From NCBI RefSeq assembly GCF_048569485.1, contig NC_134355.1:557282642-557346641 (forward strand): a DNA stretch of 64,000 nucleotides, written 5' to 3'. The stretch's first letter is position 1. Every line of letters begins with the position of its first letter. The position numbers and the translations under genes are program-made. A model generated the notes under the pieces. That model made no database searches. It was not told the DNA's origin and saw only the letters and a list, made by a program, of their open reading frames with translations. Shown piece by piece: positions 33,801 to 39,061 of the stretch. The DNA is from Anomaloglossus baeobatrachus. Its lineage: Eukaryota > Chordata > Amphibia > Anura > Aromobatidae.

Positions 33801-34169
33801 CTTGTGGTCCCCGTCTGATAAATTAGGGGAAAATATGGCCGCAGTAAAGTATAAAATGGGAACGTCGCCTAGTGGACATGAGCTAAGTGCCCAGAAAGAT
33901 ATTTTATTGTTTTGCGTTTGGAAACTTAGCATCAGTGCCTTGTGTAAGATGTGTTTTTTTTTTCCATTTTTGTTACAGGGGATTTCCAAGGAATGGACTA
34001 TTTTAGACTTCGCTTCCCATTTTCTCCTAGTCCCGGCCAGCAGCATCCAGCACAGGCCAGTGGTGACAGACAAGAAGATGGGCCAGATGAGCAATCCAAA
34101 GAACGCATCCTCCATCTGGAATCTGACCACAACGACCACAGCAAGGCGGCCTTGTCTGACCCTCAATAA
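2797..34169 (+). CDS. DBNDD2: Dysbindin-domain protein, probably DBNDD2 (four coding exons)
   Basis: Joining 2797-2814, 3360-3495, 32185-32322 and 33979-34169 gives 483 nt, a 160-residue protein and a stop. All introns start GT and end AG, and the phases (0, 1, 1) agree. The core reads [18 protein letters not shown] and then [17 protein letters not shown], which matches the dysbindin domain. From memory, human DBNDD2 has RQKFFEDI, RPPIGSISSMEVNVDTLE and a similar length of about 160, so DBNDD2 fits better than DBNDD1 or the much longer DTNBP1. DBNDD2 is described as a small cytoplasmic protein that binds casein kinase 1 and is enriched in myelinating cells. The acidic, polar C-terminal third looks disordered. 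The short first exon is the least certain part, because another start could be used. Confidence 0.8.
3360..3495 (+). CDS. DBNDD2: DBNDD2-like exon 2
   Basis: The acceptor is cttgcag and the donor GTGAGT at 3496. The exon encodes the coiled-coil-like start of the dysbindin domain, [15 protein letters not shown], followed by [12 protein letters not shown]. Human DBNDD2 has a similar FPLSHLHLESQR here, from memory. It ends in phase 1. Confidence 0.85.
3496..4690. other. Start of intron 2, no gene
   Basis: Nothing codes here. The stretch is AT-rich intronic sequence of unknown repeat content. The open frames near 3650-4530 lack any recognisable family and overlap on both strands. Confidence 0.5.
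4690..5340. repeat. Foldback-rich interspersed repeat
   Basis: Several hairpins follow each other. One has 17-bp perfect arms at 4763-4779 and 4786-4802 (GCGTCTCAGAACGCAGC, loop CGAAAA). Another pairs 'gcgttctggatgcttt' with 'aaagcatccagaatgc' near 4845-4890, and a third has arms of about 30 bases near 5145-5230. These are typical of old palindromic MITEs. No gene is present. Confidence 0.5.
5341..6149. other. Intron 2, no gene; one hairpin and a GA-rich stretch
   Basis: An imperfect hairpin spans about 5817-5912, with cgcccaccggcggctgtgattgg pairing to its near complement at 5890-5912. A gagaga-rich simple stretch covers about 6040-6110. No coding signal was found. Confidence 0.4.
6150..6469. 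repeat. Degenerate foldback repeat related to 22701-22997
   Basis: It shares the vocabulary of the palindromic MITE at 22701-22997 (aacgctgcagtt, gtgcggacaca, ccatagacttgct) and reads partly as an inverted repeat. It is adjacent to the T2 MITE that starts at 6474. Confidence 0.4.
6474..6933. mobile_element. T2/Kolobok-type MITE, copy A
   Basis: It is bounded by TTAA at 6470-6473 and 6934-6937. The left end is AGGGAACTTGTCACGATGGGCAG, and the right end is its diverged inverted repeat including GGGGGGCAGCG. TTAA targets with ends of the form TTAAAGGR are the known hallmark of the T2 (Kolobok) MITEs of Xenopus. No coding capacity. Confidence 0.65.
6938..7283. mobile_element. T2/Kolobok-type MITE, copy B
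   Basis: TTAA lies at 6934-6937 and 7284-7287. The inverted ends read AGGGAATCTGTCACCAGGTT and the complement of AGGAACTCTGTCACCAGGTT. The same family recurs at 25357-25707. Copies A and B share one TTAA. Confidence 0.75.
7288..7400. mobile_element. T2-type MITE fragment, copy C
   Basis: It starts directly after the TTAA that ends copy B, with AGAGGACCTGTCACAAGG, a third T2-type end in a row. The other end could not be placed. Confidence 0.4.
7401..8589. other. Intron 2, no gene
   Basis: AT-rich sequence with T-runs, probably an old repeat similar in composition to 1-540. No coding signal or clear element ends were found. Confidence 0.4.
8702..9820 (+). mobile_element. Solo LTR, Ty3/gypsy-like
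   Basis: It starts TGTGACTCCCC and ends GGCACA, with 4-bp duplications TATG at 8698-8701 and 9821-9824. The first 31 bases form a hairpin shared with the LTR of the whole gypsy element at 14167. The length (1119) is close to that LTR (1085). It carries no internal region. Confidence 0.75.
10085..11020 (-). mobile_element. Solo LTR, Ty3/gypsy-like
   Basis: On the minus strand it begins TGTGGCGCCCTGG, with the same terminal hairpin, and ends ...GCGACA. TGTG is duplicated at 10081-10084 and 11021-11024. It shares the gtgacgccacc motif with its neighbours. Confidence 0.72.
11214..12865 (+). mobile_element. Complete Tc1/mariner transposon
   Basis: The inverted ends share CCAGAAATATTTGGACAGTG within a repeat of about 35 bases, flanked by TA at 11212-11213 and 12866-12867. 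The 1652-bp element contains a single open transposase frame in the same orientation. It sits inside the LTR at 11097-13841 and so is younger than that LTR. Confidence 0.92.
11573..12610 (+). CDS. Tc1-family DD34E transposase, open
   Basis: The 345-residue protein is full length for the family (about 340). Residues 1-120 hold the paired-like helix-turn-helix DNA-binding region ([19 protein letters not shown], then a second one with [13 protein letters not shown]). [11 protein letters not shown] segment resembling the GRPR hook lies between them. The catalytic triad is visible in [18 protein letters not shown] and SPDLNPIEH, with 34 residues between the second D and the E. The enzyme cuts and rejoins the element ends at TA sites in the nucleus. 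No stop or frameshift is seen, so the copy could be active or only recently silenced. The ATG follows about 360 bases of untranslated element sequence. Confidence 0.93.
   Translation: MRYKELSIEVKQNILRLKKKKKSIREIADMLGVAKSTVGYILRKKELTGELGNSKRPGCPRMTTVVDDRRILSLVKKKPFTTSTEVQNILSEVGVSVSKSTVKRRLHESKYKGFTSRCKPVINSKNRQARVKFAEKHLMKPAQFWKSILWTDETKINLYQNDGKKKVWRRKGTAHDPRHTTSSVKHGGGNVMAWACMAFNGTGSLVFIDDITADKSSRMNSEVYRDILSAQIQPNAAKLIGRRFIVQMDNDPKHTAKATQEFMSAKKWNILQWPSQSPDLNPIEHAFHLLKSRLKTERPTNKQDLKAAAVKAWQSIKKEETQRLVMSMGSRLKAVIASKGFATKY
14167..15251 (+). repeat. 5' LTR of the gypsy element
   Basis: It runs TG...CA, 1085 bp, and is nearly identical to 21220-22304. The first 31 bases fold as a hairpin (TGTGG pairing with CCACA and CCTGACC with GGTCAGG). 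The open frames inside it recur in both LTRs and show no known family. Confidence 0.93.
15494..16573 (+). CDS. gag: gypsy gag polyprotein
   Basis: The 359-residue frame starts [10 protein letters not shown], with an alanine-rich N-terminus. A retrotransposon gag capsid region follows at about residues 60-230 ([19 protein letters not shown] is typical). One zinc knuckle of CCHC type ([14 protein letters not shown]) lies near the C-terminus. It would package element RNA in cytoplasmic particles. Pol overlaps it in the -1 frame, the arrangement this family uses for frameshift read-through. Confidence 0.9.
   Translation: MDAAGGNAPGQGDAAQAMPAPVALDAAAPGAGAAVAAAPAEISPIMPVSLLYVPGAQWLPQYAGKIDTLTGFKKKINTLLDMHAMTGKQRAAVVLGQLTEAAELEAESWTNDDRGSVETIFAKLAAAFEHRTEGELRTDFYNCRQKPQDSIRDYALRLQAALRALKLVDPVSDQEGNRMMKEQFLRGLRSPEDGKQMKLWSLEHPDVDFAILKDRAVKALQPPVDTDPVTPAWPASSTAAGAESSSQALITAKGLNAPAETINTLSSQVQQLTKDVAQILKAMQLPSETKVPHRILLADSPEDVPWMRRRRGPTTRGRSSDRYDSSGQPICRRCQEAGHYARACPLNEPNLGPRASPQD
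16492..20631 (+). CDS. pol: gypsy pol polyprotein (PR-RT-RH-IN)
   Basis: The frame of about 1379 residues overlaps gag. Domains in order are an aspartic protease (LLDTGSQ near residue 58), reverse transcriptase (YLDDVIVYS near 511), RNase H ([15 protein letters not shown] near 665), and integrase with an HHCC zinc region (about 920-960) and a catalytic core (LDHVK near 982, LTDQGPAFE near 1040). The order RT-RH-IN places it in Ty3/gypsy. No chromodomain was recognised at the C-terminus. Its true start depends on read-through from gag, so the first residues are uncertain. Confidence 0.93.
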   Translation: MPGGRSLCKGLPFKRAKPGAEGQSSGLRRSGPGRCHDQYVGGRPVLSIVLDGIPTPALLDTGSQVTTIPYVLYRRFWSDDELRPPDPSLTIYAANGQPIGQIGVKEVTIKVGRQEMKGQGLIVVDTDIRERNPQMILGTNVIENCLGEVLLLLHQIVEGAEGGSQRALQKEIRIILRKQQVKQTGGEIGSVRVMDANPIVIPPRSEMMMWCRAAVGLRGQDYQAVLEPTHSDHWPTILTARGVVDVHKGRVPVRVLNCGEEEARLPRYATIAKLFTCSNDAITPVGPLTQADSKEDETSQKQLEDWCQKLHVGTDSTPVYQKHGVYRVVQEYEQVFSKNPLDFGRIKGVQHHIPTGSHPPIKERHRPIPPAHYQRTKDMLKDMKEAGVIRDSCSPWAAPLVLVRKKDGTMRMCVDYRRINQITHKDAYPLPRIEESLAALKTSNYFSTLDLTSGYWQVSVAEEDREKTAFTTPMGLCEFNSMPFELCNAPGTFQRLMECCLGHLNFETVLLYLDDVIVYSKTYEDHLKHLAEVFEALSRYGMKLKPSKCHLLKPKVQYLGHVVSAEGVAPDPEKVTVIQEWPTPTTVREVRQFLGLVGYYRRFIKGYTKMAAPLQELLVGHPKKKGKISGPPFHWGEAEEHSFRQMKGALTGEEILAYPDYSLPFVLYTDASNVGLGAVLSQVQGGKERVIAYASRKLRPTERNPENYSSFKLEFLAMVWAITERFKHYLAATKFTVFTDNNPLTHLDTAKLGAMEQRWVARLANYDFTVKYRAGRKNGNADALSRMPHLADEGEDVDDLEEIELPAFHRHGAKQCRQLRANRQEVTLNPLPHYNWKETQENDPAVGLVKKLINQPGASLDKGAPPEAQYLWKERGRLFIYQDKLYRSIIDPRTHEKVWQVIVPQKDTRMVLEAYHNGAGHFGWKKLEALLKVRFYWVGMRSALEKWCRNCGPCNLRRKDQHSQRAPLQPIQTKRPLEIVALDHVKLAPSRQGYNYALTMVDHYSRFLVVVPVKDLTGQTAAKAFQTHFCRPHGYPDQVLTDQGPAFEAEVFKEFCNLYSCKKIRTTPYHPQTNGMCEKMNHIILDLLKTLPLEERSRWPEKLPDLVDMYNNIPVSSTNCTPAYLMRARPGRLPVDLEMGVETPEDHLQGADWDSNRQAQYKKVQECVERSLTQQREKQEKAYNRKAPAVPLLPGDIVLKRKRRHHKLDNHWEEEPYTVLPSTLSNEKTCRISKDGGKTTAVVSRDRLKKCPEQLRTPEEIPNPLPVQEPKEKMIHTVLGDFPASWPQYNGAVVIPVITFPQSGEVRDPEEPVQNLEEPNVAEAEDHALVSIPSTPIIHIETRTSGGRIQPQTDDSIVLRRSTRSNFGQLPLRYRESTV
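21220..22304 (+). repeat. 3' LTR of the gypsy element
   Basis: 1085 bp, TG...CA, preceded by the purine tract and followed by the ATAC duplication. It matches the 5' LTR at all but two positions I could see. Confidence 0.93.
22309..22700. other. Intron 2 sequence flanking the gypsy element, no gene
   Basis: Together with about 13976-14162, this is the sequence the gypsy element split. It resembles a repeat phrase (ctgtgcccaccagtctccatc) but no family or boundary was fixed. Confidence 0.4.
22701..22997. mobile_element. Palindromic MITE
   Basis: The ends GGCTATGTGCGCACGTTGC and GCAACGTGCGGACATAGCC pair, and the inverted repeat continues inward through gcaaaaagcagg-type words. TTT flanks both sides, a possible 3-bp target. 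No coding capacity. Confidence 0.65.
23041..23892. other. Intron 2, no gene; possible old LTR material
   Basis: A poly-C then poly-A run lies at about 23058-23079. From about 23490 the sequence resembles LTR material (ggggcaagatacttgtctcttacg and a C/T-rich block) that may continue beyond the solo LTR at 23893, but no ends were found. Confidence 0.3.
23893..24348 (+). mobile_element. Solo LTR with 5-bp target duplication
   Basis: It starts TGTGATGGTGGG and ends CCCCGTCACA, with GAACT duplicated at 23888-23892 and 24349-24353. Its length (456) and target size differ from the gypsy LTRs above, so it belongs to another LTR family, possibly retroviral. No internal region remains. Confidence 0.75.
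24354..25352. other. Intron 2, no gene; C/T-rich LTR-like block then unique sequence
   Basis: The block to about 24900 is pyrimidine-rich and may be the second half of the sequence split by the solo LTR. The rest contains no recognised element. Confidence 0.3.
25357..25707. mobile_element. T2/Kolobok-type MITE
   Basis: TTAA lies at 25353-25356 and 25708-25711. The inverted ends are AGGCAATCTGTCGCCAGG and the complement of AGGGAATTAGTCGCCAGG. It aligns along its length with the copy at 6938-7283. Confidence 0.78.
25712..27119. other. Intron 2, no gene; contains repeat copy 2 at 26745-26890
   Basis: Within it, 26745-26890 is the second copy of the repeat at 2345-2505. On the minus strand it reads CTGATGAAGAGACCTGAGTA and then GAAAGCTTGC. 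The remainder has no supported feature. Confidence 0.5.
27120..27440 (+). repeat. Degenerate minisatellite
   Basis: Loose tandem units of about 25-30 bases contain ggggcagtgtggggg and atattatggaga. The open frame on the minus strand (PHTAPLHN-like repeats) is a product of the tandem structure. Confidence 0.65.
27441..27929. other. Intron 2, no gene
   Basis: A partly palindromic block pairs tgtggatgacgtgtcttacatcatccacaca within itself near 27648-27680. It is probably the body of the T2-type repeat ending near 28037. Confidence 0.35.
27930..28040 (-). mobile_element. T2-type MITE end
   Basis: The sequence running to ggcaggttccttttaaggga is, on the minus strand, a T2-like end (aggaacctgccaccagtaagcccc). 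Only this end was recognised. Confidence 0.45.
28041..29650. other. Intron 2, no gene
   Basis: A second T2-like end (gatgtgacaggttctctttaaa) occurs at about 29120-29145. A possible MITE with tctcagaaa and tctgagaaaaacgg words lies around 29280-29600. No gene is supported. Confidence 0.35.
29651..30430. repeat. LTR-like sequence
   Basis: It opens with TGTTGCACCCC, GGCT and GGGGTGCGACA, a terminal hairpin of the kind seen on the gypsy LTRs, preceded by CATG. The far end and a duplication were not found, so extent and orientation are uncertain. Both-strand open frames at 29680-30256 are not recognisable proteins. Confidence 0.35.
30890..31200 (-). pseudogene. Remnant of a Tc1-type transposase
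   Basis: The minus strand encodes [14 protein letters not shown], then stops, then [18 protein letters not shown], which are the first-aspartate and GG(S)IMLWG motifs of Tc1 transposases. It is clearly broken by stops and lacks both ends. Its upstream part abuts the hammerhead-bearing repeat at 31211. Confidence 0.75.
31211..31420 (-). mobile_element. Hammerhead-bearing repeat, truncated copy
   Basis: It aligns with 34988-35200: attgtctcc, gagacaaactctagc, gccacctattggaagtagc, and then a region equivalent to the ribozyme (31335-31393). Here the core reads CTGACAA instead of CTGACGA, changing an invariant G, so self-cleavage is not expected. The similarity stops near 31415, and the second partial unit is missing. 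Confidence 0.75.
31490..31915. mobile_element. MITE with GGGCTCAGTTCCAC inverted ends
   Basis: GGGCTCAGTTCCACTTG at the left pairs with the complement of GGGCTCAGTTCCACATG at the right. No coding capacity and no exact target duplication was found. Confidence 0.6.
32185..32322 (+). CDS. DBNDD2: DBNDD2-like exon 3
   Basis: The acceptor is ctcctgcag and the donor GTTAGT at 32323. The exon encodes the hallmark [19 protein letters not shown] segment of the dysbindin domain and an acidic stretch. The phase-1 join with exon 2 restores the RPP motif seen in DBNDD2. Confidence 0.88.
32488..32899. mobile_element. MITE with TAA target, hosting a SINE
   Basis: The ends GGCCATGTGCACACATTGAG and the complement of GGCCACATTCACACATTGAG are flanked by TAA at 32485-32487 and 32900-32902. 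The SINE at 32525-32740 lies inside, so the MITE is the older of the two. Confidence 0.6.
32525..32740 (-). mobile_element. tRNA-derived SINE
   Basis: On the minus strand the head reads GGGCAGCATGGTAGCTCAG with a pol III box A (TAGCTCAGTTG) and a box B (GGTTCAAATCC). The middle has TGCGTGGATTTCCTCCGG and the tail ends in a gcgctgtggaattaat segment resembling L2/CR1 tails. The box B and anticodon-arm region is tRNA-like but too degenerate to be a tRNA gene. Confidence 0.8.
32906..33485 (+). repeat. Minisatellite in intron 3
   Basis: About 14 copies of a 37-47-bp unit (gtctggcggtatactctata followed by ccaccctatataacagca). The unit contains an imperfect palindrome, GGTATACTCTATACC. Copies differ by a duplicated 'ctatatactctata' segment and single bases. 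Confidence 0.95.
33486..33978. other. 3' part of intron 3, no gene
   Basis: Unique-looking sequence leads to a T-rich tract and the acceptor of the last exon. Confidence 0.5.
33979..34169 (+). CDS. DBNDD2: DBNDD2-like last exon
   Basis: A polypyrimidine tract and the acceptor tgttacag precede the exon. It encodes [16 protein letters not shown] and a charged, disordered tail ending SDPQ. The tail is only weakly like the human C-terminus, as is usual for this part of the family. Confidence 0.75.
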
Positions 34170-34745
34170 CCTGCTGCCTCCTCTGCATAGACTATGGTGC
34201 TCGCCTGTGCCCACCACGGCTGCTGTTCTGGGTTACAAATGTATAATGGTAGATTATAAATGGGGAAAATGCTAAGCGTTCCTCATGAATTGTTGCTGAT
34301 GGCTGTATAGGATGGGCATTTTATAGCTCCAAAGTTGTGTTTTAATAATTAGGGTTTTTAATGCATTCCAGTGTTTTTTCACAGCACATTTCTGTTCTGG
34401 TTTGTTGGTGAGTAAGGTCAGGCTGCCCTTTCAAGGCCCCATCTATTAATAATCATGTTCTAGGAACAAAAGTGTAACATCCTTCTATTTCCGTCCGCAC
34501 CATGTGAAGTCAGATGAAGCAGTAACGTGATCATAATCCTCCAGAGATTACCGTATATCAGAGATTGAAGGCTACCTATGGCGCCCCCTAGTGAAATTAC
34601 TAATGATGACAAGTGGCAATCCTCAGTATTCAGCTTCTTTCAGGTATGGATTGTTACACCGTAGAATTTGCTTTTATTGAAACCCTATTTCAGTATAAAA
34701 GCTTTGTACATCGATTACTTCAAATGGTACAAAAATGATGCATTT

Positions 34746-34751
34746 AATAAA
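34746..34751 (+). terminator. Candidate poly(A) signal of the host gene
   Basis: AATAAA lies 577 bases after the stop codon and is the first copy on the plus strand in that stretch. It gives a 3' UTR of roughly 600 bases, ending before the hammerhead-bearing insertion at 34988. Confidence 0.5.
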
Positions 34752-34987
34752 TGTCAGTGGCGATGAGGATGAGTGAATCCAGGAGGTTATTTCTACTGTA
34801 ACTGTGATGTTGTCATTATTCCTTTTGATACAATGTACTAGTATTGATGATTCTGGGAAAAACAGAATCAACATTCCAAGGAATTCTGTTAGATAAACAA
34901 ATATGTACATGCCATCGGATAATCCTGAAAATCTGTTAATCTGGCATCTGTTTCTAGAGTAAAAGATGAATTTACAGGCATAGTAAA

Positions 34988-35383
34988 ATTGTCTCTCCAG
35001 TAAAGGAGACAAACTCTAGCACAGCGCCACCTATTGGAAGTAGCGATCCTAAAAGTCACAAGTGGATTTTCAACAATCCTTTGCAATATGACTCAGGATA
35101 TATAAGCCAGATCAGAATCCCAATTTGCAGACACAGTGTTTCGGGGTGCTTGCCCCTCGTCAGTGCAAAGTATGGGGGTGTCTGATCTGGCTCATGAGAA
35201 AGCTATGTGGGGACCACGGGGGAACACTATTCTCCTTAAGGAGACTTTGCAAGCCAGTCTGGCTGCCAGGTAAGGGGACTTATAGCTGCCACGCCCCTCT
35301 AGGAAATATTCAAATTGTCTCTCCAGTAAAGGAGACAAACTCTAGCACAGCGCCACCTATTGGAAGTAGCGATCCTAAAAGTG
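34988..35383 (-). mobile_element. Retrozyme-like insertion, 1.2 units with hammerhead ribozyme
   Basis: A 71-bp segment at 34986-35056 recurs without visible change at 35312-35382, an offset of 326. The insertion is therefore one 326-bp unit plus 70 bases of the next. AGGCATAGTAAA is duplicated on both sides (34976-34987 and 35384-35395). Each unit can carry one type I hammerhead on the minus strand (35119-35176). No protein is encoded. Known animal retrozymes and Penelope pseudo-LTRs share these traits: short tandem units, type I hammerheads and target duplications. Which of the two it derives from cannot be told here. A truncated relative lies at 31211-31420. Confidence 0.8.
35119..35176 (-). 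ncRNA. Type I hammerhead ribozyme, core intact
   Basis: In the minus-strand RNA, stem I pairs UUUGCA with UGCAAA, and beyond an internal loop CCCA with UGGG. The core CUGACGA follows, stem II is GGGG/CCCC around CAAGCA, and then comes GAAA. Stem III is a 3-bp hairpin (ACA, loop CUG, UGU), and the cleavage triplet is GUC. All invariant core bases are present. Predicted cleavage falls between plus-strand bases 35129 and 35130. An outer helix (CCAGATCAGA with TCTGATCTGG, 35107-35190) makes a rod-like fold. The very short stem III is typical of Penelope and animal retrozyme hammerheads, which are thought to act best as dimers. Confidence 0.85.
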
Positions 35384-35498
35384 AGGCATAGTAAATGAGT
35401 CATACACTTATATACGATACTCAGCTCATATAAAATCATACTAGTTCAACAGTGCCTGAGAAAATGACTTTTAACTCATATACAAATGAGGGGGCTTT

Positions 35499-36210
35499 GT
35501 TGCAGCCTTGGCATGGCCAAGGGCTCAGTGATCTCTTATACTCCTCAATATTTGTACTGCCCCTCGGAGCAGGTGGTTAACATATTCGTTGTTGGGCCGT
35601 TGCAGATCGGGTCAGGCGATGTCACGGGTGGCCTTGCCCGTATCCGTTGCCCCGAGGCGTACAGTAAAAGGAAGGGATAGCGGGGTGATGGGGACAGTTT
35701 GTCGTGACGCCACCTGTGGTATGCGGCCAGGGAGTAGCCACCGCTGCAGAATTCCTCACCGGGGCGGGTGTTATGGCAGCCGGGATGGTGTCGCTCCCCA
35801 CAGGCGTAGCAGGCCCCGGGTGGGATGACGGGGATTGGCAGTCCATTGGAATTGCCGGAGCGCAGGGTGACGACGTCGCTAATCAGAGTCTGAGTCGCCA
35901 ACTGCGGTTCCAGGTTCTTTTACTCACTGCTTTAAAGCTGCACCCGGGTGCTGGTCTCTGCCGTTGTGGGCTCCGGTCAATCCCAAGCAAGTAAAGAGCC
36001 ACCACCGGTGTTTGAAGAGAGAAAGTGTCCTTTTCCTAGGATGTCTCCCTCGGCAGTTAGGAACCCGGGCCTAGTGAAGTCCAAGAGTTCCAGAAGTATC
36101 TTGTCAGAACAATGGTCCCGACTTATCTGTCTGTATGAGTGTGTTGCGCCTACCTCTACCCCCAATGGTGCCCGCCCCCTAGTGGTTGCCCTAGCAACTG
36201 GAAAGTCCCA
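35499..36210 (-). repeat. LTR-like fragment, gypsy-related
   Basis: It contains gtcgtgacgccacctgtggt, the motif also present in the minus-strand LTR at 10085-11020, and has a TGTTGCAG left edge. No duplication was found, so the edges are approximate. Confidence 0.4.
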
Positions 36211-36802
36211 TGACTCTAGATTCATATTGTGGATGACAAATTAAATTTTATGCAAAATTTCACAAGATCTGAGCACATTAGCAGATGACAACAAAAACAT
36301 ATATGGTACTTCTTTTAACAATAATCCTGAACATGATTTGACAACTGTCATATTGTGTTGATGCCAGATTACAGAAAGTTTTATGATCTTAAGGCCTGGT
36401 ATGTTTGGCAATATTCCTAATAAATGAAATCTAACAACTGTAATCTGACATAAGAATTATATGTTCCATAATTTTTGTGCTATTTATAATTTTGCAGAAA
36501 TGATGCTTCAGCAAAAAAAGTAGACTGGCCATGGCTCTACAAGTTACAACACAGTGACGCACATTTTTGGAGCACTCCATTGCACCCTGGATCAAGACTG
36601 GCATACAAAACACCAGCGCCCCCCATATGCGTCCATACAATTACCTATTTTTTAACCACTAATATGCCTATTTACTGACCTTAGATATAAGAGAATACCA
36701 TCCCCTGACAAGTGAATATGCAGCAGCTGTCGGCTGTACACTATAGGTGACATCCTGCTGCATCATCCGCGATCATGTTTGCACCAACCATGGCTGTTTG
36801 AT
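36211..36802. other. Intergenic, no gene
   Basis: AT-rich sequence without recognised elements up to the hAT target duplication. Confidence 0.45.
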
Positions 36803-37229
36803 CCCCTAGACAGGGCCGTATTTACCATTAGGCACCCGTGGTCCGGTGCCTAGGGCGGCAGATTGTGAGGGGCGGCACCTTCTGGCAGCAAAAAAAAAAA
36901 ATTTTTTTTTTTTACATTTTTTTTTGTGGCCGTCGAGCACAGGGAGCTGATTGACCCCGGAACTGCCGGCGCCTGCACTTCCGTGGTCACGGGCGCGCGC
37001 CAATCAGCTCCTTCCTCTGTGCTGCGTCCACTGCTGTGTGGACGTCACATGCAGAGCTCACAGCAGGACGCCGCGGAGGACGCCGTGATGGAAGCCGGTG
37101 TCAGAGGAGGATACTCACGTGAGCCAGGAAGATGGCGGCGGGCACTGGAGCAGGTAAGTGGATTCATAAGGAGCGTGGGAGTGTCTCTAATGCAGACCAG
37201 AGATCTGCGCATGCGGGGGGGGGGAGGCG

Positions 37230-38640
37230 GCAAAGGCTGATACTGGAGGGAGGCAGAGGCTGAGACTGGGGGGAGGCTGGAGGGAGGCAGAGGCTGAGAC
37301 TGGGGGGAGGCTGGAGGGAGGCAGAGGCTGAGACTGGGGGGAGGCTGGAGGGAGGCAGAGGCTGAGACTGGAGAGAGGCAAAGGCTGAGACTGGGGGGAG
37401 GCTGGAGGGAGGCAGAGGCTGAGACTGGAGGGAGGCAGAAGCTGAGACTGGGGGGAGGCTGGAGAGAGGCAGAGGCTGAGACTGGGGGGAGGCTGGAGGG
37501 AGGCAGAGGCAGAGACTGGGGGGAGGCTGGAGGGAGGCAGAGGCAGAGACTGGGGGGAGGCTGGAGGGAGGCAGAGGCAGAGACTGGGGGGAGGCTGGAG
37601 GGAGGCAGAGGCTGAGACTGGGGGGAGGCTGGAGGGAGGCAGAGGCTGAGACTGGGGGGAGGCTGGAGGGAGGCAGAGGCAGAGACTGGGGGAGGCTGGA
37701 GGGAGGCAGAGGCAGAGACTGGGGGGAGGCTGGAGGGAGGCAGAGGCAGAGACTGGGGGGAGGCTGGAGGGAGGCAGAGGCAGAGACTGGGGGGAGGCTG
37801 GAGGGAGGCAGAGGCAGAGACTGGGGGGAGGCTGGAGGGAGGCAGAGGCAGAGACTGGGGGGAGGCTGGAGGGAGGCAGAGACTGGGGGAGGCTGGAGGG
37901 AGGCAGAGGCAGAGACTGGGGGGAGGCTGGAGGGAGGCAGAGGCTGAGACTGGGGGGAGGCTGGAGAGAGGCAGAGGCAGAGACTGGGGGGAGGCTGGAG
38001 GGAGGCAGAGGCAGAGACTGTGGGGAGGCTGGAGGGAGGCAGAGGCTGAGACTGGGGGGAGGGAGGCAGAGGCAGAGACTGGGGGGAGGCTGGAGGGAGG
38101 CAGAGGCAGAGACTGGGGGGAGTCTGGAGGGAGGCAGAGGCAAAGACTGGGGGGAGTCTGGAGGGAGGCAGAGGCAGAGACTGGGGGGAGGCTGGAGGGA
38201 GGCAGAGGCAGAGACTGGGGGGAGGCTGGAGGGAGGCAGAGGCAGAGACTGGGGGGAGGCTGGAGGGAGGCAGAGGCAGAGACTGGGGGGAGTCTGGAGG
38301 GAGGCAGAGGCAGAGACTGGGGGGAGTCTGGAGGGAGGCAGAGGCTGAGACTTGGGGGAGGCTGGAGGGAGGCAGAGGCTGGGACTGGGGGGAGGCTGGA
38401 GGGAGGCTGAGACTGGAATGAGGCTGGAGGGAGGCTGAGACTGGGGTGAGGCTGGAGGGAGGCTGAGACTGGAGGGAGGCTGGAGGGAGGCTGAGACTGG
38501 AGGGAGGCTGAGACTGGGGGGAGGCTGGAGGGAGGCTGAGACTGGGGGGAGGCTGGAGGGAGACTGAGGCTGAGACTGGGGGGAGGCTGGAGGGAGGCTG
38601 AGGCTGAGACTGGAGGGAGGCTGGAGGGAGGCTGAGGCGG
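37230..38640 (+). repeat. G-rich minisatellite, unit about 34 bp
   Basis: About 40 copies of ggaggctggagggaggcag with variable agaggcagagactgggg. The units vary by deletion of 10-14-base blocks and by single bases. The G-rich strand could form quadruplexes with long loops. Confidence 0.95.
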
Positions 38641-39061
38641 AGACTGGGGCAGGCTGAGGCTGGGGAGAGGCAAAGGCTGAGACTGGGGGAGAGAGGCTGA
38701 TGCTGAGGGAAGATAGAGGCTGATGCTGGGGGAGAGAGGCTGATGCTGGGGGAGTGGGAGAGAGGGGCTAATGCTAGAGACAGAGGACAAGGGATGAGGG
38801 ATAGTGCAATGACAAAATCGATTGAGTGGGGGGAGTGTAAGGACTCAGAATAAGAGGGGGCAGCATTGGGAGCTCATTGTGAAGAAGGGGCAGCATGTGT
38901 GGGATCAGTATGGAGTGGAGAAATGGGAGTCAATATCAAGAGTGGGGTAGTGTGTGTGTGGGGGGGGTCTCAGCATAAGCGTTAGTGTGGTGGTCTTAGC
39001 ATGAGTGGGGCAACATGAAGGTCTCATTATGGAAAAGAGGAAGGCAGCATTAGGAGCTCAT

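Noticed and set aside
37045-38790. A 581-residue open frame rich in S, L, P and Q on the minus strand, and a second frame of 318
   Set aside because: They are readings of the 34-bp minisatellite whose C-rich strand has no stop words. No conserved domain, and the array phase changes between units.
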